Part shown: one piece after another, positions 8,493-16,285 of the stretch
Numbering within the stretch: position 1 is the first letter of the stretch
Layout of the letters: each line of letters begins with the position of its first letter
Assembly: GCF_001889605.1 (NCBI RefSeq)
Contig: NZ_CP018171.1
Span: forward strand, 248,001 to 312,000
Length of the DNA: 64,000 bases
Direction: 5' to 3'
From: Aquibium oceanicum
GTDB taxonomy: Bacteria > Pseudomonadota > Alphaproteobacteria > Rhizobiales > Rhizobiaceae
Made by a program: the position numbers and the translations under genes
Notes under the pieces: generated by a model
Database searches by the model: none
What the model was told of the DNA's origin: nothing
What the model saw: the letters and a program-made list of their open reading frames with translations, nothing else

Positions 8493-10487
8493 TCAGTCGC
8501 GGTCGTGCAGCTTCTGTTCGACAGCCGAGACCACCGCTTCGGCGGTGATGCCGAAGTGCTTGTAGAGCTCCTCGTACTTGCCGCTGGCGCCGAAGCCGTG
8601 CATGCCGACGAAGATACCGTCCTGGCCGATGAGGGCGTCCCAGGCCTGACGCACGCCGGCCTCGATCGCCACCTTGACCGGGGCATTGCCGATCATGGCG
8701 GAGCGATACTCCGGCGATTGGCGCGCGAAACGCTCCATGGACGGCACCGAGACCACGCGGGTCGGGTGCCCGTTCGCCTGAAGCTGCTGGCGCGCCGCCA
8801 GCGCGATCTCCACTTCCGAGCCGGTGGCGAAGATCGTCACCACCGCGTCGTCGCTCGCCGTCTCCAGCTCGTAGGCGCCGAAGCCGCAGAGATTTTCCTC
8901 GACGTGCTCGGTGCGCACCGCCGGCAGGTTCTGCCGCGTCAGCGCCAGCACCGAGGGTCCGCTTGTGTCCTCCAGCGCCAGCTGCCAGCATTCGGCGGCT
9001 TCCACCGCGTCGGCCGGGCGGAAGACCCTGAGGTTGGGGATTGCCCGCAGCGCGGCGAGCTGCTCGACCGGCTGGTGCGTGGGGCCATCTTCGCCGAGCC
9101 CGATCGAATCATGCGTCATGACGTAGATCACGCGCAGGCCCATCAGGGCGGCGAGCCGGATCGACGGACGGCAGTAGTCCGTGAAGACGAGGAACGTGCC
9201 GCCGTACGGCACGATGCCGCCGTGCAGCGCCATGCCGTTCATGGCCGCCGCCATGCCGTGCTCGCGGATGCCGTAATAGACGTAGCGCCCGGAATAGTCG
9301 CTCGGCGTGATCGGCTTGGTCTGGCTGGTCTTGGTGTTGTTCGACCCGGTCAGATCCGCCGAACCGCCGATCGTCTCCGGCACGGCGCCGTTGATCACCT
9401 CGAGCGCGTTCTCGGAGGATTTTCGCGTGGCGAGCTTCGGCTTCTCCTTGGCGAGGCGTTTCTTGTAGTCCGAAATCACGGCCTCGAAGCCGCCGGGAAG
9501 CTCGCCGCGCATGCGGCGCTCGAATTCGCTGCGCAGTTCCGCTTCGGCGGAGGCCAGCCGGCGCTCCCACTCCTTGCGATCCTTGGCAGAGCGCAGGCCG
9601 GCCAGCCGCCACATGTCGAGGATCTCGGAAGGCACCACGAACGGTTTCGCTTCCCAGCCCAGCGCCTTGCGCGCGCCGGCGATCTCCTCCGCCCCGAGCG
9701 GCGAGCCGTGCGCCTTGTTGGAGCCGGCGCGCGTCGGCGCGCCGAAGCCGATGGTGGTCTTGCAGGCGATCATACTCGGCTTGCCCGAGGCCTTGGCTGC
9801 TTCGATCGCGCCGGCGATGGCGTCCGGGTCGTGGCCGTCGCAGCGCTGAACGTGCCAGCCCGAGGCCTCGAAGCGGGCGCACTGGTCGGTGGAATCCGAC
9901 AGCGACACGGGACCGTCGATCGATATTCCGTTGTCGTCGAAAAAGACGATCAGCTTGGAGAGCTTCAGATGCCCGGCGAACGCGATCGCTTCCTGGCTGA
10001 TGCCTTCCATCAGGCAGCCGTCACCCGCAAGCGCATAGGTGTGGTGGTCGACCAGCGCGTCCCCGAAGCGGGCGTTCATGATGCGCTCGGCAAGCGCCAT
10101 GCCGACGGCGTTGCCCAGCCCCTGGCCGAGCGGCCCGGTCGTCGTCTCGATGCCTGCCGCATGCCCGTATTCGGGATGACCGGCGGTCTTCGATCCGAGC
10201 TGCCGGAAGTTCTTGATCTCGTCGATCGTGATGTCCTCATATCCGGTCAGGTAGAGGAGCGAATAGAGCAGCATTGAACCATGGCCGGCCGACAGCACGA
10301 ATCGGTCGCGGTCGGGCCAGTGCGGATGGTGCGGATCGTGCTTCATGTAACGGGTATAGAGCACCGTGGCGATGTCGGCCGCGCCCATCGGCAGGCCAGG
10401 ATGCCCCGAATTGGCCTTCTCCACCGCGTCGATGGAAAGGAAACGGATCGCATTGGCCATGCGGTCATGATTTTCACGTGATGGCAT
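8493..10487 (-). CDS. tkt: Transketolase
   Basis: Thiamine-diphosphate enzyme moving two-carbon units between sugar phosphates in the pentose phosphate pathway. The start [20 protein letters not shown] gives 664 residues, the usual size; a longer frame adds 37 unrelated residues. Features are [18 protein letters not shown], the ThDP-binding [10 protein letters not shown] stretch with a downstream Asn (DDNGISIDG), the [13 protein letters not shown] active-site Glu segment, and a C-terminal domain with [11 protein letters not shown]. It is the first gene of the tkt-gap direction, and the ATG lies about 200 nt from the divergent DUF4164-zapA promoter. Confidence 0.97.
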   Translation of the reverse strand: MPSRENHDRMANAIRFLSIDAVEKANSGHPGLPMGAADIATVLYTRYMKHDPHHPHWPDRDRFVLSAGHGSMLLYSLLYLTGYEDITIDEIKNFRQLGSKTAGHPEYGHAAGIETTTGPLGQGLGNAVGMALAERIMNARFGDALVDHHTYALAGDGCLMEGISQEAIAFAGHLKLSKLIVFFDDNGISIDGPVSLSDSTDQCARFEASGWHVQRCDGHDPDAIAGAIEAAKASGKPSMIACKTTIGFGAPTRAGSNKAHGSPLGAEEIAGARKALGWEAKPFVVPSEILDMWRLAGLRSAKDRKEWERRLASAEAELRSEFERRMRGELPGGFEAVISDYKKRLAKEKPKLATRKSSENALEVINGAVPETIGGSADLTGSNNTKTSQTKPITPSDYSGRYVYYGIREHGMAAAMNGMALHGGIVPYGGTFLVFTDYCRPSIRLAALMGLRVIYVMTHDSIGLGEDGPTHQPVEQLAALRAIPNLRVFRPADAVEAAECWQLALEDTSGPSVLALTRQNLPAVRTEHVEENLCGFGAYELETASDDAVVTIFATGSEVEIALAARQQLQANGHPTRVVSVPSMERFARQSPEYRSAMIGNAPVKVAIEAGVRQAWDALIGQDGIFVGMHGFGASGKYEELYKHFGITAEAVVSAVEQKLHDRD

Positions 10488-10680
10488 GATTGCTCTCTTG
10501 TCGCGAAGCCGACGGCGGCCGTGTCTGCATGCAGGCTTCCGGGAATGCCCTCCGGAAAGGCAGGCGACACATAGCAGGTGCCGTTGGCGAGTCAACAAAC
10601 CGGGCGCGCCCGCACGGCCCTCTTCCCGGGTTCTATCCGCTGCCCGCCGCCACTTTGCTGTTGAGCGGCCCCGGACTTTG

Positions 10681-10709
10681 TTGACGCGCCTTTCACGCGC
10701 CGTCTAATG
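10681..10709 (+). promoter_or_regulatory. Promoter for DUF4164-zapA
   Basis: TTGACG, a 17-bp spacer and CTAATG match the rhizobial housekeeping sigma pattern. The predicted start is near 10716, about 45 nt before the first ATG. Confidence 0.55.
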
Positions 10710-10760
10710 TTTCCAAAGTAACGCGTTAGGAACGCGGGCGATTCGGGATTGCCAGGCGAA

Positions 10761-11033
10761 ATGGCCGCGGAAGCCACACTCAAAGAGGTCATAGGCCGGC
10801 TCGGCAGAGCCATGGAGGCGCTCGAAAACGCCGTCTCCGCCAGGGCCGAAAAGGATCAGGACTACGCGGAGGCGGAGGCCGAGGTGCAGCGCATGAACGC
10901 CGACCGTTCGCGCCTCGCGCAGGAGCTCGACGCCTCCGAATCCCGCGCCGACCGGCTCGAGCAGGCCAACAAGGAAGTTTCGCGCCGCCTCGTCACCGCC
11001 ATGGAAACGATCCGAGCCGTTCTCGATCGATAG
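10761..11033 (+). CDS. DUF4164-type coiled-coil protein
   Basis: 90 residues, almost entirely heptad-like helix rich in Glu, Ala and Arg (for example SARAEKDQDYAEAEAEVQRM). It is soluble and probably a dimeric coiled coil. I start at ATG 10761; a TTG at 10749 is less likely. It stands 10 bp before zapA, which also makes a coiled coil, and this pairing is common in rhizobia. A role at the division septum is therefore suggested by context only. Confidence 0.75.
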   Translation: MAAEATLKEVIGRLGRAMEALENAVSARAEKDQDYAEAEAEVQRMNADRSRLAQELDASESRADRLEQANKEVSRRLVTAMETIRAVLDR

Positions 11034-11043
11034 GAGTATCAGC

Positions 11044-11418
11044 ATGGCGCAGGTCACTGTCATCATCGACGGCAAGTCCTACCGCATGGCCTGCGATGAG
11101 GGTCAGGAGGAACATCTGCTCGATCTGGCGCAGCGCTTCGACCGCTATGTCGCGCACCTGAAGGAATCGTTCGGCGAGATCGGTGACCACCGGCTCGCCG
11201 TCATGGCCGGCATCATGGTCATGGACGAGCTGTCGGAACTGCAGCGCCGGGTGACGGGCCTCGAGACCGAAGTCGGGACCCTGCGCAAGACGCGCGACGA
11301 GGCGCTGGTCAAGGCCGACAAGAACGATGCCGCCCTGATCGGCGCGCTCTCGGGCCTGGCCGAGCGCATGGAAGGCCTAACCTCGCGGCTGGCCGACCGG
11401 GGCGAGCCGGCCGCCTGA
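11044..11418 (+). CDS. zapA: Cell division protein ZapA
   Basis: 124-residue protein beginning MAQVTVIIDGKSYRMACDEG, the typical ZapA N-terminal globular part, with the EEHLLDLAQRFDRYVAHL segment, followed by a C-terminal coiled coil from about residue 60. ZapA tetramers bundle FtsZ filaments at the division ring. AGGAG stands 8 nt before the ATG. It forms an operon with the DUF4164 gene. The following 170 bp contain no recognisable gene. Confidence 0.9.
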   Translation: MAQVTVIIDGKSYRMACDEGQEEHLLDLAQRFDRYVAHLKESFGEIGDHRLAVMAGIMVMDELSELQRRVTGLETEVGTLRKTRDEALVKADKNDAALIGALSGLAERMEGLTSRLADRGEPAA

Positions 11419-11591
11419 GGCCTCCCCTAGACCCTCCTCTTCCCCGCTGTTGTCCACATCCGGGCGCAGGCCCCACATTTGACCATCCGGGCGCTTGACC
11501 GCGCGCCACCGGCTGATGCATCGAGACGCCTCCGAATTGACGCCGCCGGCACATCCGAGTCGCGGCGCCCAGGCACGATGCGGAGCAGGAC

Positions 11592-11855
11592 ATGGCCGAA
11601 GAGAATAGCGAACCCACAACCGAAACCGTCGCGGCGGGCCAGTTGCGCGCCTTCATCGAGCGCATCGAGCGGCTCGAGGAAGAAAAGCAGACCATCGCCG
11701 ACGACATCAAGGACGTCTATGCCGAGGCCAAGGGCACCGGCTTCGACACCAAGGCCGTGCGCACCATCATCCGCCTGCGCAAGAAGGACCAGGCCGAACG
11801 CCAGGAGGAAGAGGCCATCCTCGACCTCTACAAGTCCGCGTTGGGAATGCAGTAG
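11592..11855 (+). CDS. gapR: GapR-type nucleoid protein (DUF2312)
   Basis: 87 residues with the DUF2312 signature: [20 protein letters not shown], then [19 protein letters not shown] and IIRLRKKD. GapR of Caulobacter is a small dimeric/tetrameric nucleoid-associated protein that encircles overtwisted DNA ahead of replication and transcription and aids topoisomerases. Length and motifs match the family across its whole extent. GGAGCAGGA before the ATG is a good ribosome site. It is a single-gene unit and converges with galE. Confidence 0.9.
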   Translation: MAEENSEPTTETVAAGQLRAFIERIERLEEEKQTIADDIKDVYAEAKGTGFDTKAVRTIIRLRKKDQAERQEEEAILDLYKSALGMQ

Positions 11856-11922
11856 GGGCTGACGCCTATCGCGCCCGGCAGCGGAGCCGGGCCTTTAACG
11901 GCGGCAGGGAGTGCCGCCGCGA

Positions 11923-12924
11923 TCAGGCCGGTGGCATAGCGTTAGCCTCGCCGCCGAGCCGGCTACGGTGCCATTCGAGCGCCGAGGCCACGATCTCCTC
12001 CAGTCCGAATCGGGGACTCCAGCCCAGTGCTTCTTTCGCTCTGGAATTGTCGGCGACGAGGGCTGCCGCGTCGCCGTCTCGCCGGCCCCTGGTCTCCACC
12101 GGAAATTCACGGCCGCTCATCCGCCTGACGGTGTCCACGAGCTGCCTGACAGTGGTGCCCTGCCCGGTTCCGAGGTTGAGGGAGAGGCTCTCCCCGCCTT
12201 CGATCAGATGGCGGACCGCGCGGCTGTGGGCGTCGGCCAGGTCCATGACGTGGACGAAGTCACGCACGCAGGTGCCGTCCGGCGTGTCGTAATCCCGCCC
12301 ATTGATGAAAAACCCGTCACGCTGGCCGAGCGCGGCCTCGATCGCGATGGGCACCGCGTGGGTTTCCGGCTCGTGCCACTCGCCGATACGGCCTTCCGGA
12401 TCCGCTCCCGCCGCGTTGAAATAGCGCAGCACGACGGATCTCATGCCGAGATAGCGGCCGGCATCCTTCAGCATCTCCTCGATCATGAGCTTGCTCCTGC
12501 CGTAGGGATTGACCGGGACCTGCCGGTGCTCCTCCGACATCGGCACGGATTGCGGCTCGCCATATGTCGCGCAGGTCGACGAGAAGACAAGCCTGTCGAT
12601 GCCCGCCTTCCGCGCCGCTCCGAGCAGCGAGATCGTCCCCGCGACATTGTTCTCATAGAAACCGATCGGGTCCCGGGTCGATTCCCCGACCTCGATGGAT
12701 GCGGCGAAATGAACGATGACGTCCGGCGAATGACGGGCGAGAACCGCTTCTAGCCGGTCGGTGTCGCGAATGTCCCCCTCCTCGAAGGGCCCCCATTGCA
12801 CGAATTCGCGATGTCCGTTGCTGAGATTGTCGTAGACGACCGGCCTGTAACCCTTGTCGTGCAGATCCAGACAGGTGTGCGAGCCAATGTACCCCGCGCC
12901 TCCGACCACCAGTATGTTCTTCAC
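11923..12924 (-). CDS. galE: UDP-glucose 4-epimerase
   Basis: NAD-dependent cytosolic enzyme interconverting UDP-glucose and UDP-galactose for surface polysaccharide synthesis. The Rossmann motif VVGGAGYIGSH opens the protein; the catalytic Ser/Thr region is SSTCATYGEP, and YGRSK gives the Tyr-x-x-x-Lys pair. I start at GTG 12924 (VKNILVVGG) because GGAGA is 9 nt upstream; GTG 12928-12930 is two codons earlier. The length of 333 residues is normal. It is divergent from the glycan operon starting at 13152, which probably uses its product or the related sugar nucleotide pool. Confidence 0.94.
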   Translation of the reverse strand: MKNILVVGGAGYIGSHTCLDLHDKGYRPVVYDNLSNGHREFVQWGPFEEGDIRDTDRLEAVLARHSPDVIVHFAASIEVGESTRDPIGFYENNVAGTISLLGAARKAGIDRLVFSSTCATYGEPQSVPMSEEHRQVPVNPYGRSKLMIEEMLKDAGRYLGMRSVVLRYFNAAGADPEGRIGEWHEPETHAVPIAIEAALGQRDGFFINGRDYDTPDGTCVRDFVHVMDLADAHSRAVRHLIEGGESLSLNLGTGQGTTVRQLVDTVRRMSGREFPVETRGRRDGDAAALVADNSRAKEALGWSPRFGLEEIVASALEWHRSRLGGEANAMPPA

Positions 12925-13098
12925 GCGCACGTCTCTCCGGCAGTTCTCGCGTGTGGGCAATACATGTCGGATGCTTGCCATGCAATCGGACCCGCGACGG
13001 GCGTGGCCCGCCGGCGTCCGCCACGCCGATCACACGCGAGAGCAAACCGTCCTTCGTGTCCGACGAGATTTCCAGTTCGCGCATCGGCCGTGAGTTCC

Positions 13099-13127
13099 TT
13101 GACAATATCGGCCGCGTATTGCTTACA
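13099..13127 (+). promoter_or_regulatory. Promoter of the glycan operon
   Basis: A consensus TTGACA is followed after 17 bp by CTTACA. The predicted start lies about 18 nt before the methyltransferase ATG at 13152. Confidence 0.55.
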
Positions 13128-13151
13128 GGGGTCCGAATTGGCGGAGATTCC

Positions 13152-13967
13152 ATGAAGGATATCGTCGAAAACCGGTCGCATATCGGCCTCGGCACGAAGT
13201 TGCGCCTGGCACGGCTCGCCGTGCAGGAAAACGGACTGCTGTGGACGATGCAGATGGGGACCTACTATCTCGCCAGCGGCCTGGCCGAATCCGTCTATTC
13301 GGCGGCCGCGGCGCGGCGCACGGCCAAGAACCTCCCCGGCGTCAACAGCGCGCGGATGAACAAGCTCATCTGGGACAGCTGGGACTGGAACGCCAAGGGC
13401 GAAGAGTGGTCGATCTCGCCCGAGTGGAAGGATTCGGTGATCAGGACGCTGCTGCGGCCCAACGTGCCCGAGCAAGGCGACGTCGTCGAGATCGGCCCGG
13501 GCGGCGGCCGCTGGACCGAGGAATTGATCGCCCGCTGTAGCAAGGTGACGGCGATCGACATTTCGGAGACCTGCGTGCGCGAATGCCGCGAGCGTTTCAA
13601 GGACGCGGCCAATGCCGAATTCATCGTCGGCAGCGGCTCGGACCTGAAGCCGATCGCGGACGAATCGGTCGATGCGGTCTGGTCGTTCGACGTGTTCGTC
13701 CACATCAACAAGCCCGAATTCAGGAACTACGCCAGGGAGTTCGCGCGGGTGCTGCGTCCCGGGGGCAAGGGCGTCCTCCAGCACGGCGCGGTCGGCGGCG
13801 AAAAAGGCGGTTGGCGGAGTGACGTGACGACGTCGGACGTCGCAATCTTCCTGACCGAAGCAGGGCTGGAGGTCGAGAGCCAGGTCACCGACTGGCACGA
13901 CGAGGGCATGGAGTTCAAATCCGGGCTCTACGGCGACGTCGTCACGACCTTTCGAAAGCCGAAATGA
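13152..13967 (+). CDS. SAM-dependent methyltransferase, glycan operon
   Basis: 271 residues. Class I methyltransferase motifs are VVEIGPGGGRW (112-121), an acidic residue in TAIDISETCV for the SAM ribose, and DAVWSFDVFVHI, followed by FARVLRPGGKGVLQH. The N-terminal 80 residues carry an unusual WDSWDWNAKGEEWS stretch. The ATG at 13152 has GGAGA 4 nt upstream. The stop overlaps the GtrA gene by ATGA. Its acceptor is unknown; the neighbours suggest a sugar or a polyprenyl-linked glycan. Confidence 0.8.
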   Translation: MKDIVENRSHIGLGTKLRLARLAVQENGLLWTMQMGTYYLASGLAESVYSAAAARRTAKNLPGVNSARMNKLIWDSWDWNAKGEEWSISPEWKDSVIRTLLRPNVPEQGDVVEIGPGGGRWTEELIARCSKVTAIDISETCVRECRERFKDAANAEFIVGSGSDLKPIADESVDAVWSFDVFVHINKPEFRNYAREFARVLRPGGKGVLQHGAVGGEKGGWRSDVTTSDVAIFLTEAGLEVESQVTDWHDEGMEFKSGLYGDVVTTFRKPK

Positions 13968-14362
13968 CCGTTCTGCGGTCAGTCTGGGACGGTTATCCAG
14001 GTCTGCGCTTCCTGGTCGTCGGCGGTTCGTGCGCGGTCCTCTACTTCGCGATTTGCCTGACCCTGATCGAGGTCGGCGACATGGGGCCGGCACCAGCCAG
14101 CGCGATCACCTATTTTATCTGTTTCTGGATCAGCTACGGCGCGCAGCGCGAGATCGCCTTCCGGTCGACACGCAGCCATTCGATCACGCTCGTACGCTAC
14201 GCGATCTGGCACCTCTTCGGCGCCACTGCGGTATCGCTCGGAACCGCCTATGCCAGCGAGGCTTCCGATCTCTCGCCGGCTTTCGCGGCGATCGTCTCCA
14301 CGGTTCTGTGCGGCATCGCCAGCTTCTTCATATCGTCCCGCTGGGTCTTCCGGCAGGGTTAG
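13964..14362 (+). CDS. GtrA-family membrane protein (probable lipid-linked sugar flippase)
   Basis: 132 residues with four transmembrane helices and the GtrA pattern: a helix 1 with FLVVGGSCAVLYFAICL, a helix 2 with ITYFICFWISYG, a basic loop REIAFRSTRSH, and a C-terminal SSRWVFRQG, the usual F-x-x-x-(R/K)-x-W-V-F ending. GtrA proteins are thought to flip undecaprenyl-phosphate-linked glucose across the inner membrane. It overlaps the preceding methyltransferase by 4 bp and is followed by a GT2 enzyme 29 bp later, the standard GtrA-GtrB pairing. Confidence 0.85.
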   Translation: MTVLRSVWDGYPGLRFLVVGGSCAVLYFAICLTLIEVGDMGPAPASAITYFICFWISYGAQREIAFRSTRSHSITLVRYAIWHLFGATAVSLGTAYASEASDLSPAFAAIVSTVLCGIASFFISSRWVFRQG

Positions 14363-14391
14363 AGACATGCGACGAGCGGTCAGGGGATCAC

Positions 14392-15591
14392 ATGTCTGTC
14401 GTAACTGATGCCGAGATGCAGCCGGATACCGGACCGCGCGCGGACGCCCTCGAACTTACGGTGCTGATGCCGTGCCTCAACGAGGCCGAGACGCTCGCCA
14501 CCTGCATCGACAAGGCGAAGGCCTATCTGTCGCGGGCGAACATCGCCGGCGAGGTCCTGATCGCCGATAATGGCAGCACGGATGGATCGATTGAGATCGC
14601 CAAGGCGCACGGCGCAAGGGTCGTCCATGTGCCGGTGCGCGGCTATGGTGCCGCTCTCAGGCACGGCATCGAGAACGCCCACGGAAAATTCGTCATCATG
14701 GGCGATTCGGACGACAGCTACGATTTCAGCCGTCTGGATCCGTTCGTCGAAAAGCTGCGCGAGGGTTACGACTTCGTCATCGGCAACCGGTTCAAGGGCG
14801 GAATCGCGGACGGCGCCATGCCCTTCCTGCACCGCTATCTCGGCAATCCCGTCCTCTCCTTCCTCGGCAGGCTCTTCTTCCGGTCCGACATCGGCGATTT
14901 CCATTGCGGGCTGCGCGGATTCCGGCGCGAGGCCATCAACGCGCTCGGTCTGAAGGCGCCGGGCATGGAATTCGCCAGCGAGATGGTCGTCCGCGCCTCC
15001 CTGGGCAAGCTTCGTATCGCCGAGGTGCCGACCACGCTGTCCCCCGACGGCAGGTCCCGGCCCCCGCATCTGCGCACGTGGACGGACGGGTGGCGGCATC
15101 TGCGCTACCTGCTGCTCAACAGCCCGAAATGGCTGTTCGTCTATCCGGGCGCGGCTATCCTCGCCTTCGGGGCGCTCCTGACCATTGTTCTCCTTCAGGG
15201 TCCGGTCCAGGTTCTGCCCGGCGTGGTGCTCGACACGCACAGCCTCATCGTCGGATGCATGGCCATGCTCGTCGGCGCGTCGTGCCTATCCTTCGGCGTC
15301 ATCGCGCGATCCTATTCCGCGACGCGCGGCTTCCTGCCGGTGAACCCCCGCCTCGCCAGGGTCAAGGCCTATGCCACGCTGGAGCGGACGCTCATGGGTG
15401 CGGGAGCCCTGGCCCTGGTTGGGCTGACAGGGCTGGGATATGCCGTCTGGCAATGGGCGGCGGCGGATTTCGGCGCACTCGAGTACAACGGCATGGTGCG
15501 CATGCTGACCGTCTCCTGCACCTTGATCGCGCTAGGCCTGCAACTGGCGTTCGCCGCCTTCCTCGCCGCCCTGATCGACATCGAGACGTAA
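14392..15591 (+). CDS. Polyprenyl-phosphate glycosyltransferase, GT2 (GtrB/DPM1-like)
   Basis: 399 residues. The N-terminal GT-A fold has VLMPCLNEAETL (24-35), ADNGSTDGS (58-66) and a metal-binding GDSDDS (104-109). The C-terminal part carries four hydrophobic helices (from about residue 243). This plan is that of dolichol-phosphate mannosyltransferase and GtrB enzymes, which move a sugar from UDP or GDP to undecaprenyl phosphate on the cytosolic face. AGGGG precedes the ATG at 14392. A long upstream in-frame extension is an antisense-like artefact of high GC. Sugar specificity is unknown. Confidence 0.85.
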   Translation: MSVVTDAEMQPDTGPRADALELTVLMPCLNEAETLATCIDKAKAYLSRANIAGEVLIADNGSTDGSIEIAKAHGARVVHVPVRGYGAALRHGIENAHGKFVIMGDSDDSYDFSRLDPFVEKLREGYDFVIGNRFKGGIADGAMPFLHRYLGNPVLSFLGRLFFRSDIGDFHCGLRGFRREAINALGLKAPGMEFASEMVVRASLGKLRIAEVPTTLSPDGRSRPPHLRTWTDGWRHLRYLLLNSPKWLFVYPGAAILAFGALLTIVLLQGPVQVLPGVVLDTHSLIVGCMAMLVGASCLSFGVIARSYSATRGFLPVNPRLARVKAYATLERTLMGAGALALVGLTGLGYAVWQWAAADFGALEYNGMVRMLTVSCTLIALGLQLAFAAFLAALIDIET

Positions 15592-15595
15592 GCAC

Positions 15596-16285
15596 ATGGC
15601 GTCCGGCAAGCCGAACAGCCAGTATAACGTCGCGAAGCCCGACAGCCTTGCCATCCGCCTCGCGCACCGCCAGCGCGAGGTGATGTTCCAGCGCTGGATC
15701 GAGACCTGCTCGGTCGGCCCGCAGGACACGATCCTCGACGTCGGCGTCACGTCCGATACCACCTACAGTTCCTCGAACTACCTGGAAGCGTGGTATCCGC
15801 ATAAATCGAAAATTGTCGCCTGCGGCATCGACGACGCTTCGTTCTTGGAAGACATGTATCCCGGCATGACTTTCGTGAAGGCCAACGGGCTCGACCTTCC
15901 CTTCGAGGACAAGTCGTTCGACGTGGTCCATTCCTCGGCGGTTCTGGAGCATGTCGGCTCCCACGAGAACCAGATTCGGTTCGTGCGCGAATGCGCGCGC
16001 GTCTGCCGCCGCGCCTTCTTCCTCACCACGCCCAACCGCTGGTTCCCGGTCGAATTCCACACCTCGCTGCCGCTCCTCCACTGGCTGCCCAAGAGCGTCT
16101 TCCGCGGCCTCCTGCGGCAAACCTCGCTCAGCTTCTTCGCCGACGAGGCAAACCTCAATCTGATGACCGGCAGCGAACTCGGCGGGATTGGCGGGTCGCT
16201 CGAGGGATGGACGACGACCGTCGAGACCGTCGCGCTCGGCGGCCTCACCAGCAACATCGTGCTGGTCGGGAACAGATGCGCCTGA
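15596..16285 (+). CDS. SAM-dependent methyltransferase, second in the glycan operon
   Basis: 229 residues. Motif I is TILDVGVTSDTT (45-56), less glycine-rich than usual. Post-motif segments are LDLPFEDKSFDVVHSSAVLEH and CRRAFFLTTPNRWFPVEFH. The fold is the class I Methyltransf_11 type. It starts 4 bp after the GT2 gene and overlaps the next gene by 10 bp, so the operon is tightly coupled. Substrate unknown; sugar O-methylation is a reasonable inference. Confidence 0.78.
   Translation: MASGKPNSQYNVAKPDSLAIRLAHRQREVMFQRWIETCSVGPQDTILDVGVTSDTTYSSSNYLEAWYPHKSKIVACGIDDASFLEDMYPGMTFVKANGLDLPFEDKSFDVVHSSAVLEHVGSHENQIRFVRECARVCRRAFFLTTPNRWFPVEFHTSLPLLHWLPKSVFRGLLRQTSLSFFADEANLNLMTGSELGGIGGSLEGWTTTVETVALGGLTSNIVLVGNRCA

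Noticed and set aside
11419-11591. Possible 6S RNA after zapA
   Set aside because: 6S RNA often lies here, but the 5' sequence has no complementary 3' end and no central bulge form that I can recognise; only short GC-rich repeats (CATCCGGGCGC) are seen.
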